This document shows positions 18,231 to 26,294 of a stretch of DNA of 64,000 nucleotides, one piece after another. The stretch is taken from positions 1 through 64,000 of the forward strand of contig CALAZP010000071.1 of NCBI GenBank assembly GCA_937926355.1, given 5' to 3'. The position numbers and the translations under genes are program-made. The notes beneath the pieces are model-generated. The model ran no database searches. It was not told the origin of the DNA and worked only from the letters and a program-made list of their open reading frames with translations. This stretch comes from an uncultured Saprospirales bacterium. GTDB lineage: Bacteria > Bacteroidota > Bacteroidia > Chitinophagales > Saprospiraceae. Position 1 is the stretch's first letter. Every line of letters begins with the position of its first letter.

Positions 18231-18854
18231 CTATCTAATTTCGCAATGAAGTAATTTTTTTTCTTCCCCATCCATCTCGAGATAACCCTCTAACAAATCT
18301 CCAATTTGAATAGGACCTACTCCAGCTGGAGTTCCAGTAAATATATAATCTCCCATTTGGATTTTAAAGTATTTAGAGATGTAGCAAATCAAATAATTAA
18401 AATCAAAAATCATATTTAGGCTGCTTCCCTCTTGTACCTTTTTACCATTTTTTGTTAGATGAAATTTTAAATCATTGAATGGAGTTAATTTTGTGGCTTC
18501 GACAAATTGCCCTAAAACAGCTGAATGATCAAAGGATTTCGCAATTTCCCATGGGTGTCCTTTCTTTTTACATTGATCTTGTAAATCCCTTGCGGTAAAA
18601 TCTATTCCTAAACCAATTTCTTGTATGTACTCATTAGCGAATTCAGGCTGAATATGTCGGCCGTTTTTCCCAATTTTCAATACCAATTCAATCTCAAAGT
18701 GAATGTTTTTTGAAAATTCTGGATAATAAAAAGGTTTATCATTAATCAATAAGGCAGAAGGAGGCTTCATGAAGAGTACTGGATATTCAGGAACGTCATT
18801 ATTTAGTTCTTGAACATGTGCAACATAATTTCTTCCAATACAAATTATTTTCAT
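18231..18854 (-). CDS. Fumarylacetoacetate hydrolase family protein
   Basis: A 207-residue FAH-fold protein (YcgM or acylpyruvase/oxaloacetate tautomerase type). It starts with KIICIGRNYVAH; metal ligands lie in HFEIELVLKIG (two Glu) and in GIDFTARD (Asp); FTGTPAGVGP is the family's C-terminal signature. Single-domain length matches acylpyruvate hydrolases. It sits 10 bases downstream of trpS. Its likely role is cleanup of oxo-acids, as suggested by the ridA gene (imine deaminase) two genes upstream; this link is inference. Confidence 0.88.
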   Translation of the reverse strand: MKIICIGRNYVAHVQELNNDVPEYPVLFMKPPSALLINDKPFYYPEFSKNIHFEIELVLKIGKNGRHIQPEFANEYIQEIGLGIDFTARDLQDQCKKKGHPWEIAKSFDHSAVLGQFVEATKLTPFNDLKFHLTKNGKKVQEGSSLNMIFDFNYLICYISKYFKIQMGDYIFTGTPAGVGPIQIGDLLEGYLEMDGEEKKLLHCEIR

Positions 18855-18864
18855 TTGGTTATGC

Positions 18865-19887
18865 TCAATCCTTTGCTGCGTTAAACAATCCCGTTAGTTC
18901 TTTTACTTCTGCTAAAGTAGTTTTAGCAACTCTCCTAATTTGACTCGCAGCTGCCTTAACTTGATCCTTAACCTTTTTTTTATCGGACAGAAGTTCTCGC
19001 TTCCTTTCAATCATCTCCGTACTGATGGTAATTAAAACTTCTGCTACTGAATTTTTTAGATCTACATATCTCAATTTGGACAGGTGATAATCGTCCATTA
19101 GCGCATTATAAGTATCAGAAGCTCCTCCTGCTTTTAATAATTCGAAAAGATTTGCCACTCCCGGACTCATTACACCTTCAGTAACCTCCCCCGTATCTGT
19201 GACAGCTGATTTAATTTGTTTTCTAATTGCTTCTTCTCCTGCAAAAACACTAATATAATGCTTGGGACCCAAACTTTTGGACATTTTTTTGGTAGGATCA
19301 GCAGGTGACATCACTTTTGGGATTTCGGTAAAAAGAGGTTCAGGTAAAATAAAATAATCCTTACCGACCAAGTTATTAAAGCGCTGAGCTATATCTCTCG
19401 TCAATTCTAAATGTTGTTCTTGATCTTTTCCCACCGGAACATAATGGGCCCTATATACCAAAATATCCGCAGCCTGAAGAACAGGATAATCGAGCAATCC
19501 CACTGAAATACCTCCATCAATTCCAACGGTTTCTTGACTTTGTTTACTCTTATCTTTAAACTGTGTCATTCTAGTTAACTGACCATAAGAGGCTACACAA
19601 TTAAAAATCCAACACAACTCAGCATGTTCTGGAATCATAGACTGAACAAAAATATTTTCTACTTTGATTCCTGTTGCCAAAAGATTAAAAATCAATTCCC
19701 ACGATGCATTTCTTAATTTGGAGGGTTGATAAGGCATGGTCATGGCGTGATAATCAACAACTCCGTAATAACAAGTAAACTCCTCTTGTAAGGCTACCCA
19801 ATTTTTGATAGCCCCAAAATAATTGCCAAAATGCATATCACCCGTAGGTTGAATACATGACAAAACCGATTTTTTATTCTGCATCAT
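18865..19887 (-). CDS. trpS: Tryptophanyl-tRNA synthetase
   Basis: Class I synthetase charging tRNA(Trp). The HIGH-type motif appears as GDMHFGN (about 17-23), the KMSKS loop is exact (KMSKSLGPK), and DYPVLQAADIL and VGKDQEQH are TrpS signatures. Length 340 is normal. It starts with two adjacent Met codons. It begins 3 bases after the ridA stop, so the pair is cotranscribed. Confidence 0.96.
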   Translation of the reverse strand: MMQNKKSVLSCIQPTGDMHFGNYFGAIKNWVALQEEFTCYYGVVDYHAMTMPYQPSKLRNASWELIFNLLATGIKVENIFVQSMIPEHAELCWIFNCVASYGQLTRMTQFKDKSKQSQETVGIDGGISVGLLDYPVLQAADILVYRAHYVPVGKDQEQHLELTRDIAQRFNNLVGKDYFILPEPLFTEIPKVMSPADPTKKMSKSLGPKHYISVFAGEEAIRKQIKSAVTDTGEVTEGVMSPGVANLFELLKAGGASDTYNALMDDYHLSKLRYVDLKNSVAEVLITISTEMIERKRELLSDKKKVKDQVKAAASQIRRVAKTTLAEVKELTGLFNAAKD

Positions 19888-19890
19888 GAT

Positions 19891-20274
19891 TTAACCGATT
19901 GCCGCAATAACCGAAATCTCAACATTAACTCCTTTGGGTAGGGCACTTACTTCAACAAATTCCCTAGCTGGTGCAGTAACCTCATTGAAGTATTTGGCAT
20001 AAATAGTATTAACTGCCGAGAAATTATCCATACTCGTTGAAAAAATAGAAACTTTTAATACAGATTCGAAAGTACAACCCGCCTCCTCAAGGATAGCTTT
20101 GATGTTTTCCATAACCTGAGTCGTTTCCTCTGTTATATTGGATATTTTTAGGTCTCCCGAATGAGGGTCAATGGGAATTTGACCCGATATAAAAACTAAA
20201 CCGTTATGAACAACTGCCTGATTGTATGGACCCACAGGAGCAGGAGCATGACTGGTATTTACTATTTTTTTCAT
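19891..20274 (-). CDS. ridA: RidA family reactive intermediate deaminase
   Basis: A 127-residue YjgF/YER057c/UK114 protein, usually a trimer, which hydrolyses enamine/imine intermediates released by PLP enzymes. GPYNQAVVHNGLVFISGQIP, the Arg in APAREFVEV (substrate carboxylate binding) and the C-terminal VNVEISVIA are typical. Its start codon directly follows a hairpin with a T-tract (20275-20333, minus strand), which probably ends the upstream rpmF transcript. Confidence 0.93.
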   Translation of the reverse strand: MKKIVNTSHAPAPVGPYNQAVVHNGLVFISGQIPIDPHSGDLKISNITEETTQVMENIKAILEEAGCTFESVLKVSIFSTSMDNFSAVNTIYAKYFNEVTAPAREFVEVSALPKGVNVEISVIAAIG

Positions 20275-20333
20275 AAAAAAATATTAACACTAAAAGGCCC
20301 AAATTGCCTGTTATGGTAATGAGAGCCTTTTAG
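20275..20333 (-). terminator. Intrinsic terminator between rpmF and ridA
   Basis: On the minus strand a 9-bp stem CTAAAAGGC/GCCTTTTAG (20325-20333 with 20290-20298) with a loop of about 26 bases is followed by a short gap and a run of T ending at the ridA ATG. The T-run abuts the start codon, so read-through or a promoter within the hairpin must supply ridA mRNA. Confidence 0.55.
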
Positions 20334-20352
20334 ATTCTTACATTTTTAACTT

Positions 20353-20550
20353 TTATTCCTCTCCTGATTCCACGGCAATGAGTAACTTTCCTCTATAATA
20401 GGTGTTACCCTCCACATCTTTATATGACCTATGGAAAAGGTGACTTTCGCCAGTGGTGCCGCAGGTAGCCACCTGAGGAGCTGTAGCCTTGTAATGAGTT
20501 CTGCGTTTTCTTTTTCTCTGCTTAGATATTCTACTCTTGGGATGTGCCAT
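20353..20550 (-). CDS. rpmF: 50S ribosomal protein L32
   Basis: A 65-residue basic protein beginning MAHPKSRISKQRKRKRRTH, as in L32. The zinc-ribbon cysteines of many bacterial L32 proteins are gone: only one Cys remains (ATCGTTGESHLFHR), followed by YYRGK. This zinc-free form is, as I recall, common in Bacteroidota. It follows yceD by 12 bases, the usual bacterial arrangement. Confidence 0.95.
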   Translation of the reverse strand: MAHPKSRISKQRKRKRRTHYKATAPQVATCGTTGESHLFHRSYKDVEGNTYYRGKLLIAVESGEE

Positions 20551-20562
20551 TTCTCTTTATAT

Positions 20563-21084
20563 TTAGTTATTTACAGACCAATTTTTAAGGGCATCTACAA
20601 AAGGATGATCCCCTTGAATTTGCTTATTTTCCATTCGCTTTAAGGTATCCAAATCACAAGGTTTAGATTCCATATTCTCACAATCTAAGACCTTTTTTAT
20701 TGGAATAGCCAAAACAGTGTACTCGTATAGATATTCTGCAACTCCGAATCTATCAATTTCTGGATCTACAAATACCACATCTGGATCCTCTTCACCTTCT
20801 GTATTTAGCTTTAATTTGACCAACAATTGGTGTGTACCACTTATTGGCAATTGAATGGGAGCCAAACACCTATCACAATCTGTTTCAATTACACCTACCA
20901 ATTTAATGTCAATAATAAACATTTCAGGCCGCTTATCTATATCAAGTTTAACCTGAATACTGGATTCAATTACTGGAGTATCCGGAAAATTGCTAAAGAA
21001 CGCCTTATCTAGCAAGAATTCATATGAATGAATTCCATTCTTGAGACCCTTAACCGGCAACTCGTATTGTGCAAAACGACCCAT
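20563..21084 (-). CDS. YceD/DUF177 family protein
   Basis: A 173-residue DUF177 protein, linked in other bacteria to 23S rRNA or L32 accumulation. The signature CDRCLAPI (cysteines spaced CxxC) is in the middle, and the DPEIDRFGVAEYLYEY segment leads to the C-terminal part. ATG at 21084 is preferred to a TTG two codons upstream. The gene sits immediately before rpmF, as in most phyla, which supports both calls. Confidence 0.88.
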   Translation of the reverse strand: MGRFAQYELPVKGLKNGIHSYEFLLDKAFFSNFPDTPVIESSIQVKLDIDKRPEMFIIDIKLVGVIETDCDRCLAPIQLPISGTHQLLVKLKLNTEGEEDPDVVFVDPEIDRFGVAEYLYEYTVLAIPIKKVLDCENMESKPCDLDTLKRMENKQIQGDHPFVDALKNWSVNN

Positions 21085-21174
21085 TAGCAATGAACTTTTA
21101 ACCTAAAGCGGATGCAAAGGTAAAATTTTGAAAGGATATTTTTGAGAAAAAATTAAAAATAATATAGGATCCCC

Positions 21175-22197
21175 CTAATCCGCTTTATAGTCCAACATCT
21201 CAATTTGTGCATCTGAAACAAAATTTCGTCGCAAAGACAATATAATGGCATTCAATTGATCCCTTGATTGGTAAGGAACGATTACTCCTAATTGTAAATA
21301 ATTGCCAGAAGGCCGGATTATCGTTTCATAACTTAACCTTTCAATTGAGGTTTGAAGTTTTTTAGCCTCCTCCTCTAAAGAAAAATACCCAACTCCAATT
21401 AGTGCAGTTCCAGAATAATTTTGGGAAGATGCTCTTTTATCTATTTCCGCTGATTTTAGTTTTTGAATCTCCTCAGTAGGTTTAAGATTACTAGGCTGTA
21501 ATGCTTTATCGGGATAAATCTTTAAGGTATTTTTTTCACTGGGCTGAGGGTTATTGGATTCATTTATATCCTGAGGTTTTGAATTAATCCTAGAAGCCGG
21601 CACCTCTGCCAGTAACTTTTCGACGGGTAAGGATGGATCCTTTTTCCAAAAATCGAAACCCATTATTTGAAATAATCCTAAGATTACAATCGCAATAAAT
21701 GGAATTAAAATAGCTGATTTGACCTTGTTGTCTATAAATCCCCTCCCATTTCTAACCATTACCAATGGAGTCTCATCTATAGACTTAGTGAGGTAAGGCA
21801 ACTCAACTTGAGGTAAAGCTTCCGCTGATGAATTTAGCTCCTTAAACTTAATTCTTTGGTTTTCATCCAACAAGAGAGATCCAATTCCATCTAATATAAC
21901 TATTTCACCTTTTTTAATTCTTTGAACCATATTTCCTAGTAGTTCAGATAGTTCCCTTTTGGCTAAATCCAAATCCAATGACATTGTATCAGCTACATGA
22001 TACAGTAACTCTGAATCGTTGTAGTAAATATTAGGATTAAATAGAATGGCCTTAGTGGGCGGGTGAGCGATAGAACTTTTTTCATCGATTCTGGCAGACT
22101 CCTTCTTGATAAAAAAATTGCCTATTCCCTCGAGAGATACCTCTTTGCCCTTTTCAAGCAAATCAAGGATTACTTTACTTAGTGAAGCAATTTTCAT
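21175..22197 (-). CDS. HU-like (CCDC81-type) domain and SPOR domain membrane protein
   Basis: A 340-residue protein with two tandem HU-like domains at the N-terminus (about 1-62 and 63-125, each with a GIGNF/GIGSL-type turn). One transmembrane helix (about 161-179) follows, then a charged linker, and a C-terminal SPOR domain (about 262-336; GVGYFSLEEEA, LGVIVPY). HU-CCDC81/SPOR proteins are known in Bacteroidota. Topology puts the HU part in the cytoplasm and the SPOR part in the periplasm, suggesting a link between the cytoplasmic side and septal peptidoglycan. DNA binding is not established. Confidence 0.8.
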   Translation of the reverse strand: MKIASLSKVILDLLEKGKEVSLEGIGNFFIKKESARIDEKSSIAHPPTKAILFNPNIYYNDSELLYHVADTMSLDLDLAKRELSELLGNMVQRIKKGEIVILDGIGSLLLDENQRIKFKELNSSAEALPQVELPYLTKSIDETPLVMVRNGRGFIDNKVKSAILIPFIAIVILGLFQIMGFDFWKKDPSLPVEKLLAEVPASRINSKPQDINESNNPQPSEKNTLKIYPDKALQPSNLKPTEEIQKLKSAEIDKRASSQNYSGTALIGVGYFSLEEEAKKLQTSIERLSYETIIRPSGNYLQLGVIVPYQSRDQLNAIILSLRRNFVSDAQIEMLDYKAD

Positions 22198-22297
22198 AAT
22201 TAATGTGTTGGATTAAATAAAGCTTGTTACTAACCCTTGCTAATTTAACGTTTAATAATCAGATTTCTTATGGATTATTGCTTAATTTGCCGACCCT

Positions 22298-23293
22298 ATG
22301 ACCGCACCATCTAGCAAACGCCTAAGAACACTGTCATATATAGTTATAATATATATGATTTTGGCTTTCATTTGGTGGGCTTTTTTGTTGTATAACAAAA
22401 ACCAAACATCCTTTGATTTGCAATTACAGCTTTTAGAATTGCAAGAAACTAATTGGGAAATAAAAAATTTAGCTAAAAAAACATTAACCAATAAGTACCA
22501 AAGGCAAGTATGGATGATCTATGGGGAAGCTGGTGTTTTTATCTTTTCTTTAGTGCTAGGACTGTGGTTAATTAATAGGGCCTATATTAGAGAAGTAAAA
22601 ACCATTCAACAAGCCAGCAATTTTCTCTTAGCCATTACTCACGAATTAAAATCCCCATTGGCATCAATAAAACTAATATTAGATACTTTTGCCAAACATC
22701 AACTACCGGCTGAAAACGTTCAACAATTGACCGCAAGTGGACTCGAGGAAACCGACCGACTGAATACCATGGTGAATAATCTTTTGCTTTCTGCAAAATT
22801 GTCTTCTATTTATACCCCTCATTTAGAAAATATAAATGTTATTGATTTTTTTAATTCAATCATTATTCAAAATAAAAAAAGAAGCCCAAATACACCCATC
22901 TCATTTGATTCCTCTAACATAACTCAGCCCAATATTCAAGCGGATAAAAATGGCCTGGAGACTGTTCTTAATAATCTCTTAGACAATGCAATTAAATACT
23001 CCCCCCATCAACCTATAATAGTCAAAGGGTATAATCAAAATCATCTTTTTTGCTTCGAAGTGATAGATAAGGGAATGGGAATTCCAAACGAAGAATTTGA
23101 AAGAATTTTCGAAAGGTTTTATAGAATTGGTTCTGAGGAAACTAGAAAATCAAAAGGAAGTGGACTAGGTCTATTTATTGTAAAAAAAGTAACGGAAGCA
23201 CATAATGGAAAAATTTCAGTTACCTCCAAATTAGGTGAAGGCACCACCTTTAAGATTTGTTTACCTCCAAATAAAAATCAGATGATCAAATGA
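22298..23293 (+). CDS. Sensor histidine kinase
   Basis: A 331-residue kinase with transmembrane helices at about 13-32 and 75-93 around a short (about 40 residue) periplasmic segment, and no PAS domain. The HisKA domain carries His115 in ITHELKSPL; the ATPase domain has the N box NNLLDNAIKYSP, the G1 box DKGMGIP, FERFYR, and the G2 box KGSGLGLFIVKK. It starts at an ATG only 9 bases past a near-consensus -7 box (TTAATTTG, 22282-22289). Its last codons overlap the response regulator by 4 bases. The stimulus is unknown; the small sensor region suggests sensing in the membrane. Confidence 0.93.
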   Translation: MTAPSSKRLRTLSYIVIIYMILAFIWWAFLLYNKNQTSFDLQLQLLELQETNWEIKNLAKKTLTNKYQRQVWMIYGEAGVFIFSLVLGLWLINRAYIREVKTIQQASNFLLAITHELKSPLASIKLILDTFAKHQLPAENVQQLTASGLEETDRLNTMVNNLLLSAKLSSIYTPHLENINVIDFFNSIIIQNKKRSPNTPISFDSSNITQPNIQADKNGLETVLNNLLDNAIKYSPHQPIIVKGYNQNHLFCFEVIDKGMGIPNEEFERIFERFYRIGSEETRKSKGSGLGLFIVKKVTEAHNGKISVTSKLGEGTTFKICLPPNKNQMIK

Positions 23294-23982
23294 GTATTTT
23301 ATTGGTTGAAGATGAAAAGGCACTCCAAAAAGTAATTCAGGTTAATTTAGAATTAGAAGGTTACGAAGTAACGGTTACTGATAATGGTATTGACGCCCTT
23401 CAATTATTCAATACCCAATTTTTCAATCTCATCATTCTGGATATTATGTTGCCGGAATTAGATGGAATTGCCGTTTGCGAAAAAATACGGTTAGTAAATC
23501 AAGATGTGCCTATTCTTTTTTTAACCGCTAGAGATTCTACTGAAGACCGTGTCTTAGGATTAAAAAAAGGAGCAGATGATTATTTGGTCAAACCATTTAA
23601 TTTAGAAGAGCTATTACTCAGAATCAAAAATCTGCAAAAAAGAAATCCCATCAATCAAGTGCCGGAATTAGATAGTTATCAACTTGGCAACTATACTGTT
23701 TTCTTTTCAACTTTGGAGGCAAAACATAAGGACGGCACAACAATAAATTTGACAAAGAAAGAAACTCAGCTGCTCAAACTTCTCATTGAGCGGCAAGGTC
23801 AGGTGGTGTCTAGACAACAAATTTTACAATATGTTTGGGGCTATGAAATTTACCCCTCCACCAGAACCATCGACAATTTTATTCTATCATTCCGAAAAAT
23901 TTTTGAAGAAAATCCCAAACAACCCTTGATATTTCAATCTGTAAGGGGAATTGGCTACCGGTTTAATGCACAAAAGAATTAA
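23290..23982 (+). CDS. Response regulator, OmpR/PhoB family
   Basis: A 230-residue regulator. The receiver domain (about 1-115) has acidic residues in LLVEDE, phospho-acceptor Asp51 (LIILDIMLPELDG) and Lys101 (LVKPFN). The C-terminal winged-helix DNA-binding domain (about 135-228) ends with RGIGYRF. It overlaps its kinase by ATGA (4 bases), so the pair is translationally coupled. Targets are unknown; no obvious direct repeats were found nearby. Confidence 0.95.
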   Translation: MSILLVEDEKALQKVIQVNLELEGYEVTVTDNGIDALQLFNTQFFNLIILDIMLPELDGIAVCEKIRLVNQDVPILFLTARDSTEDRVLGLKKGADDYLVKPFNLEELLLRIKNLQKRNPINQVPELDSYQLGNYTVFFSTLEAKHKDGTTINLTKKETQLLKLLIERQGQVVSRQQILQYVWGYEIYPSTRTIDNFILSFRKIFEENPKQPLIFQSVRGIGYRFNAQKN

Positions 23983-24054
23983 CTCGACAACCCATCTATT
24001 GAAAGTTTTATTTTACCTTTTTATTCAGATGATTTATTCTTTCCCAACCAAATA

Positions 24055-24203
24055 TTAATTACCAAAGGATGGTCTTAGGGCATTAATAGAAAAGGTAACT
24101 GTCACTTGCCGATCAGCGACATAATTGACTGGTTCCATTATCCATTGGACATTAAACTTATTTATATTGCTAAAATTAACCAACCAACTTGGGTCTTTTA
24201 ATC
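24055..24203 (-). pseudogene. Open -1-frame extension or remnant after the 462-residue protein
   Basis: Downstream of the stop at 24198 the minus strand stays open for 49 codons in the -1 frame, ending with TAA at 24055-24057. The peptide runs GLKDPSWLVNF, then WIMEPVNYVADRQ and VTVTFSINALRPSFGN, which looks like real protein. No start codon fits. The frame joins the upstream gene exactly at the heptamer A_AAA_AAG (24210-24204, zero frame AAA AAG). Either a programmed -1 frameshift, a frameshift error or mutation in the A-run, or the tail of a deleted gene would explain it. Confidence 0.4.
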
Positions 24204-25586
24204 CTTTTTTCTTTTTGTTTTGAATAACTCTACCACCTCCTTATCACTAAGGAAATTTAACTCAACAAAATTTACGGAAACAAACCTTTTAATATCTTGA
24301 TAATCTCTACCTCTTTTATCCGTATAATAGGCTAATAGTTTTGAGACATAAGACATAGATAAATCCTTCAAAAGTTTATTAAACTGTTCGTTCTCAAAAA
24401 TTTTCATAAACACAGGATACAATTTAGTAGCCTCTATCATATCAGTGTATTCAGATGGAGAAAGTTGGTGAATCCTTCTTGAAAAATACCCGAAAATGGT
24501 ACGTCTCACACATTCATTAATAGTAGATAAACCATCGTATTGAAGGGTAAATTTCTGAATAGCATCTAATACTTCTTGATCTCCCAATTCTCTTTGATGT
24601 ATGGTGGTAACCAAATCATAATAATCAATTACATCTTCTTTGGAAGTGCTTCTTCCCAATATAGATGCCAACCGAAGATCTCCCTCTGGTGGGACTTGAT
24701 ATGTTTCGCTTTGATGTAATTCGAGCAGTAAATTGAAAAATAAATCACTAAAGTCATTTGCTTTAGCTCTAGTGGATTTTAATACCTTTTGAAGATCACC
24801 TAAATGATTCTTGTTTAAATCGAAAAACAAACCAGTAATAATAGCAATTTGAGCATGGAGATGATTTCCGATCAAAGAGTCATTTTTCAAAAATTCAAAA
24901 AGAGTAGGTAAAACACTAGTATTGTCAAATTGACCTTGGGTAGATCTAAATAGTAAAAACGATTTTAATGGTAGAAACTGTAAAACTAATTCTTCCTCAC
25001 TTTCTGGAAAATCTGCAGTGAGAAAATTTTCATGATTAAATTGACTTTGGTATTTTAAATAACCTTTCTTGCGTTCTCTTGGATCCCTGTAGGAATCTAG
25101 CTTTTGAGCTTGTAGATAAAACCGTACCCTCTTGTTGGGAATTTCATTAATCAAATTAGTAATCCAAATATCACTACTCAAAGCAAATCCAACCTGGACA
25201 GTTTGCCCAATCCTATTTTTTAATATATCAAAGTTTGCTGAATTACATATTGAAGTTAAAACCTTTTGAAAGTGGTCTTGTGGTCGAAGATATTTAAAAT
25301 TACTATCTATAGTCCCTCTCAGTACTGAATAACCAAGAATTTTGGGAAGAAATAATCCTTCAAATGCCTCATCCATACAAACCTCTTCCAAGGAAAGCAA
25401 TTGAAGAGGATCATTATCAGCAACCTCTTTGTAAACTTCTGCTATTTTAGGTTCAAATTGATCTTTCAATTCATTGAAATAGGACTCCTCTTCCTCTTCC
25501 AGATACTTCTCAAGAATTTCAGATTGTTGGATATCCGCTGCTATTTCCTCTAATTTATCGATATACTTTTTCTCTAATTCGTACAT
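24198..25586 (-). CDS. Unknown protein, Bacteroidota-type, helical
   Basis: A 462-residue product that I do not recognise. An acidic coiled-coil-like start (about 1-55, rich in Glu) is followed by a long, mostly helical body with no transmembrane helix, signal peptide or catalytic motif visible. It lies downstream of rpsP, separated by a hairpin terminator. The final codons pass through an A-rich run with an A_AAA_AAG slippery site, beyond which the -1 frame stays open for 49 codons. The start ATG at 25586 is the only sensible one. Confidence 0.7.
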   Translation of the reverse strand: MYELEKKYIDKLEEIAADIQQSEILEKYLEEEEESYFNELKDQFEPKIAEVYKEVADNDPLQLLSLEEVCMDEAFEGLFLPKILGYSVLRGTIDSNFKYLRPQDHFQKVLTSICNSANFDILKNRIGQTVQVGFALSSDIWITNLINEIPNKRVRFYLQAQKLDSYRDPRERKKGYLKYQSQFNHENFLTADFPESEEELVLQFLPLKSFLLFRSTQGQFDNTSVLPTLFEFLKNDSLIGNHLHAQIAIITGLFFDLNKNHLGDLQKVLKSTRAKANDFSDLFFNLLLELHQSETYQVPPEGDLRLASILGRSTSKEDVIDYYDLVTTIHQRELGDQEVLDAIQKFTLQYDGLSTINECVRRTIFGYFSRRIHQLSPSEYTDMIEATKLYPVFMKIFENEQFNKLLKDLSMSYVSKLLAYYTDKRGRDYQDIKRFVSVNFVELNFLSDKEVVELFKTKRKKD

Positions 25587-25605
25587 AGCCTTTTAATTAA
25601 GTATA

Positions 25606-25641
25606 AATAAACCTGGTAGCACAATTAAGCACTACCAGGTT
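25606..25641 (-). terminator. Terminator after rpsP
   Basis: A perfect 10-bp stem AACCTGGTAG/CTACCAGGTT (25610-25619 with 25632-25641) with a 12-base loop is followed on the minus strand by TTATTTATA. The stem is strong but the U-tract is interrupted. It stands between rpsP and the unknown 462-residue gene. Confidence 0.6.
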
Positions 25642-25671
25642 CCTCACTAAAACAATATTTAAAAAATAATT

Positions 25672-26205
25672 TTATTCTGCTGTATCTCCATTTTCAGGAG
25701 CATCCGTAGAACCTTCCTCTACTTCACTAGACGTTTCCTGCACAGGTGCATCTGCTAGTAGCTCCGTTTCTACCTCTTTCTTGGCCTTCGGAGCTGGTAC
25801 TACGCCATCAACAATCGCCAAGAAAGCTTCTCTTTCCTTTTTGGTAATTTCAATTTGCTCTTGAATTTTGGACTCTTTTTCCTTTAACCAGGAGGCCAAC
25901 ATTTCGTCTGCTGCTTCTTGAGTTAATGCTCCTTTAGTAACCCCTCTTTGCAAGTGCTTCTTGTAATAAACCCCTTTGTATTTCATAATGGCTCTGGCCG
26001 TATCAGTAGGCTGAGCACCATTCTGCAACCAAGTAAAGGTCTTTTCTAAATCTAAATCAATCGTTGCAGGCTTAGTCATTGGATTATAAGTTCCTAAATG
26101 ATCTATGTACCTACCATCTCTAGGTGCTCGGGCATCTGCTGCAACAATGTGATAAAAAGGTCTTTTCTTTCTTCCTTTTCTTTGTAGTCTAATTTTAACT
26201 GGCAT
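25672..26205 (-). CDS. rpsP: 30S ribosomal protein S16 with long acidic C-terminal extension
   Basis: The first ~85 residues are classical S16: it begins MPVKIRLQRKGRKKRPFYHI and contains DGRYIDHLGTYNP and the NGAQPTDT segment. The other ~90 residues form a helical Lys/Glu stretch (about 95-140) and an acidic tail rich in Glu, Ser and Pro, giving 177 residues against about 80-90 in E. coli. Long S16 tails are known in Bacteroidota. It has its own -7 box (26277-26284) and a leader with a stable hairpin (26234-26266). Confidence 0.96.
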   Translation of the reverse strand: MPVKIRLQRKGRKKRPFYHIVAADARAPRDGRYIDHLGTYNPMTKPATIDLDLEKTFTWLQNGAQPTDTARAIMKYKGVYYKKHLQRGVTKGALTQEAADEMLASWLKEKESKIQEQIEITKKEREAFLAIVDGVVPAPKAKKEVETELLADAPVQETSSEVEEGSTDAPENGDTAE

Positions 26206-26233
26206 GGCTGTTTATTTTTTTCTGTGAACCACT

Positions 26234-26266
26234 ACCTATTTACTTCGCAAATCGAACTCAATAGGT
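26234..26266 (-). promoter_or_regulatory. Hairpin in the rpsP 5' leader
   Basis: Minus-strand leader with a two-part stem: ACCTATT/AATAGGT outside (26266-26260 with 26240-26234) and TTCG/CGAA inside, with a 5-base loop. It lies between the -7 box and the rpsP ATG, about 28 bases before the start codon. A ribosomal-protein autoregulatory leader is possible. Confidence 0.4.
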
Positions 26267-26276
26267 CTATTGCGTG

Positions 26277-26284
26277 CAAAAATA
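26277..26284 (-). promoter_or_regulatory. -7 promoter box of rpsP
   Basis: On the minus strand TATTTTTG is an exact TAnnTTTG match, 71 bases upstream of the rpsP ATG. This leader is clearly longer than those of the other predicted promoters here (15-29 bases from box to ATG). No -33 TTG at the expected spacing. Confidence 0.45.
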
Positions 26285-26294
26285 AGTAAATTAT

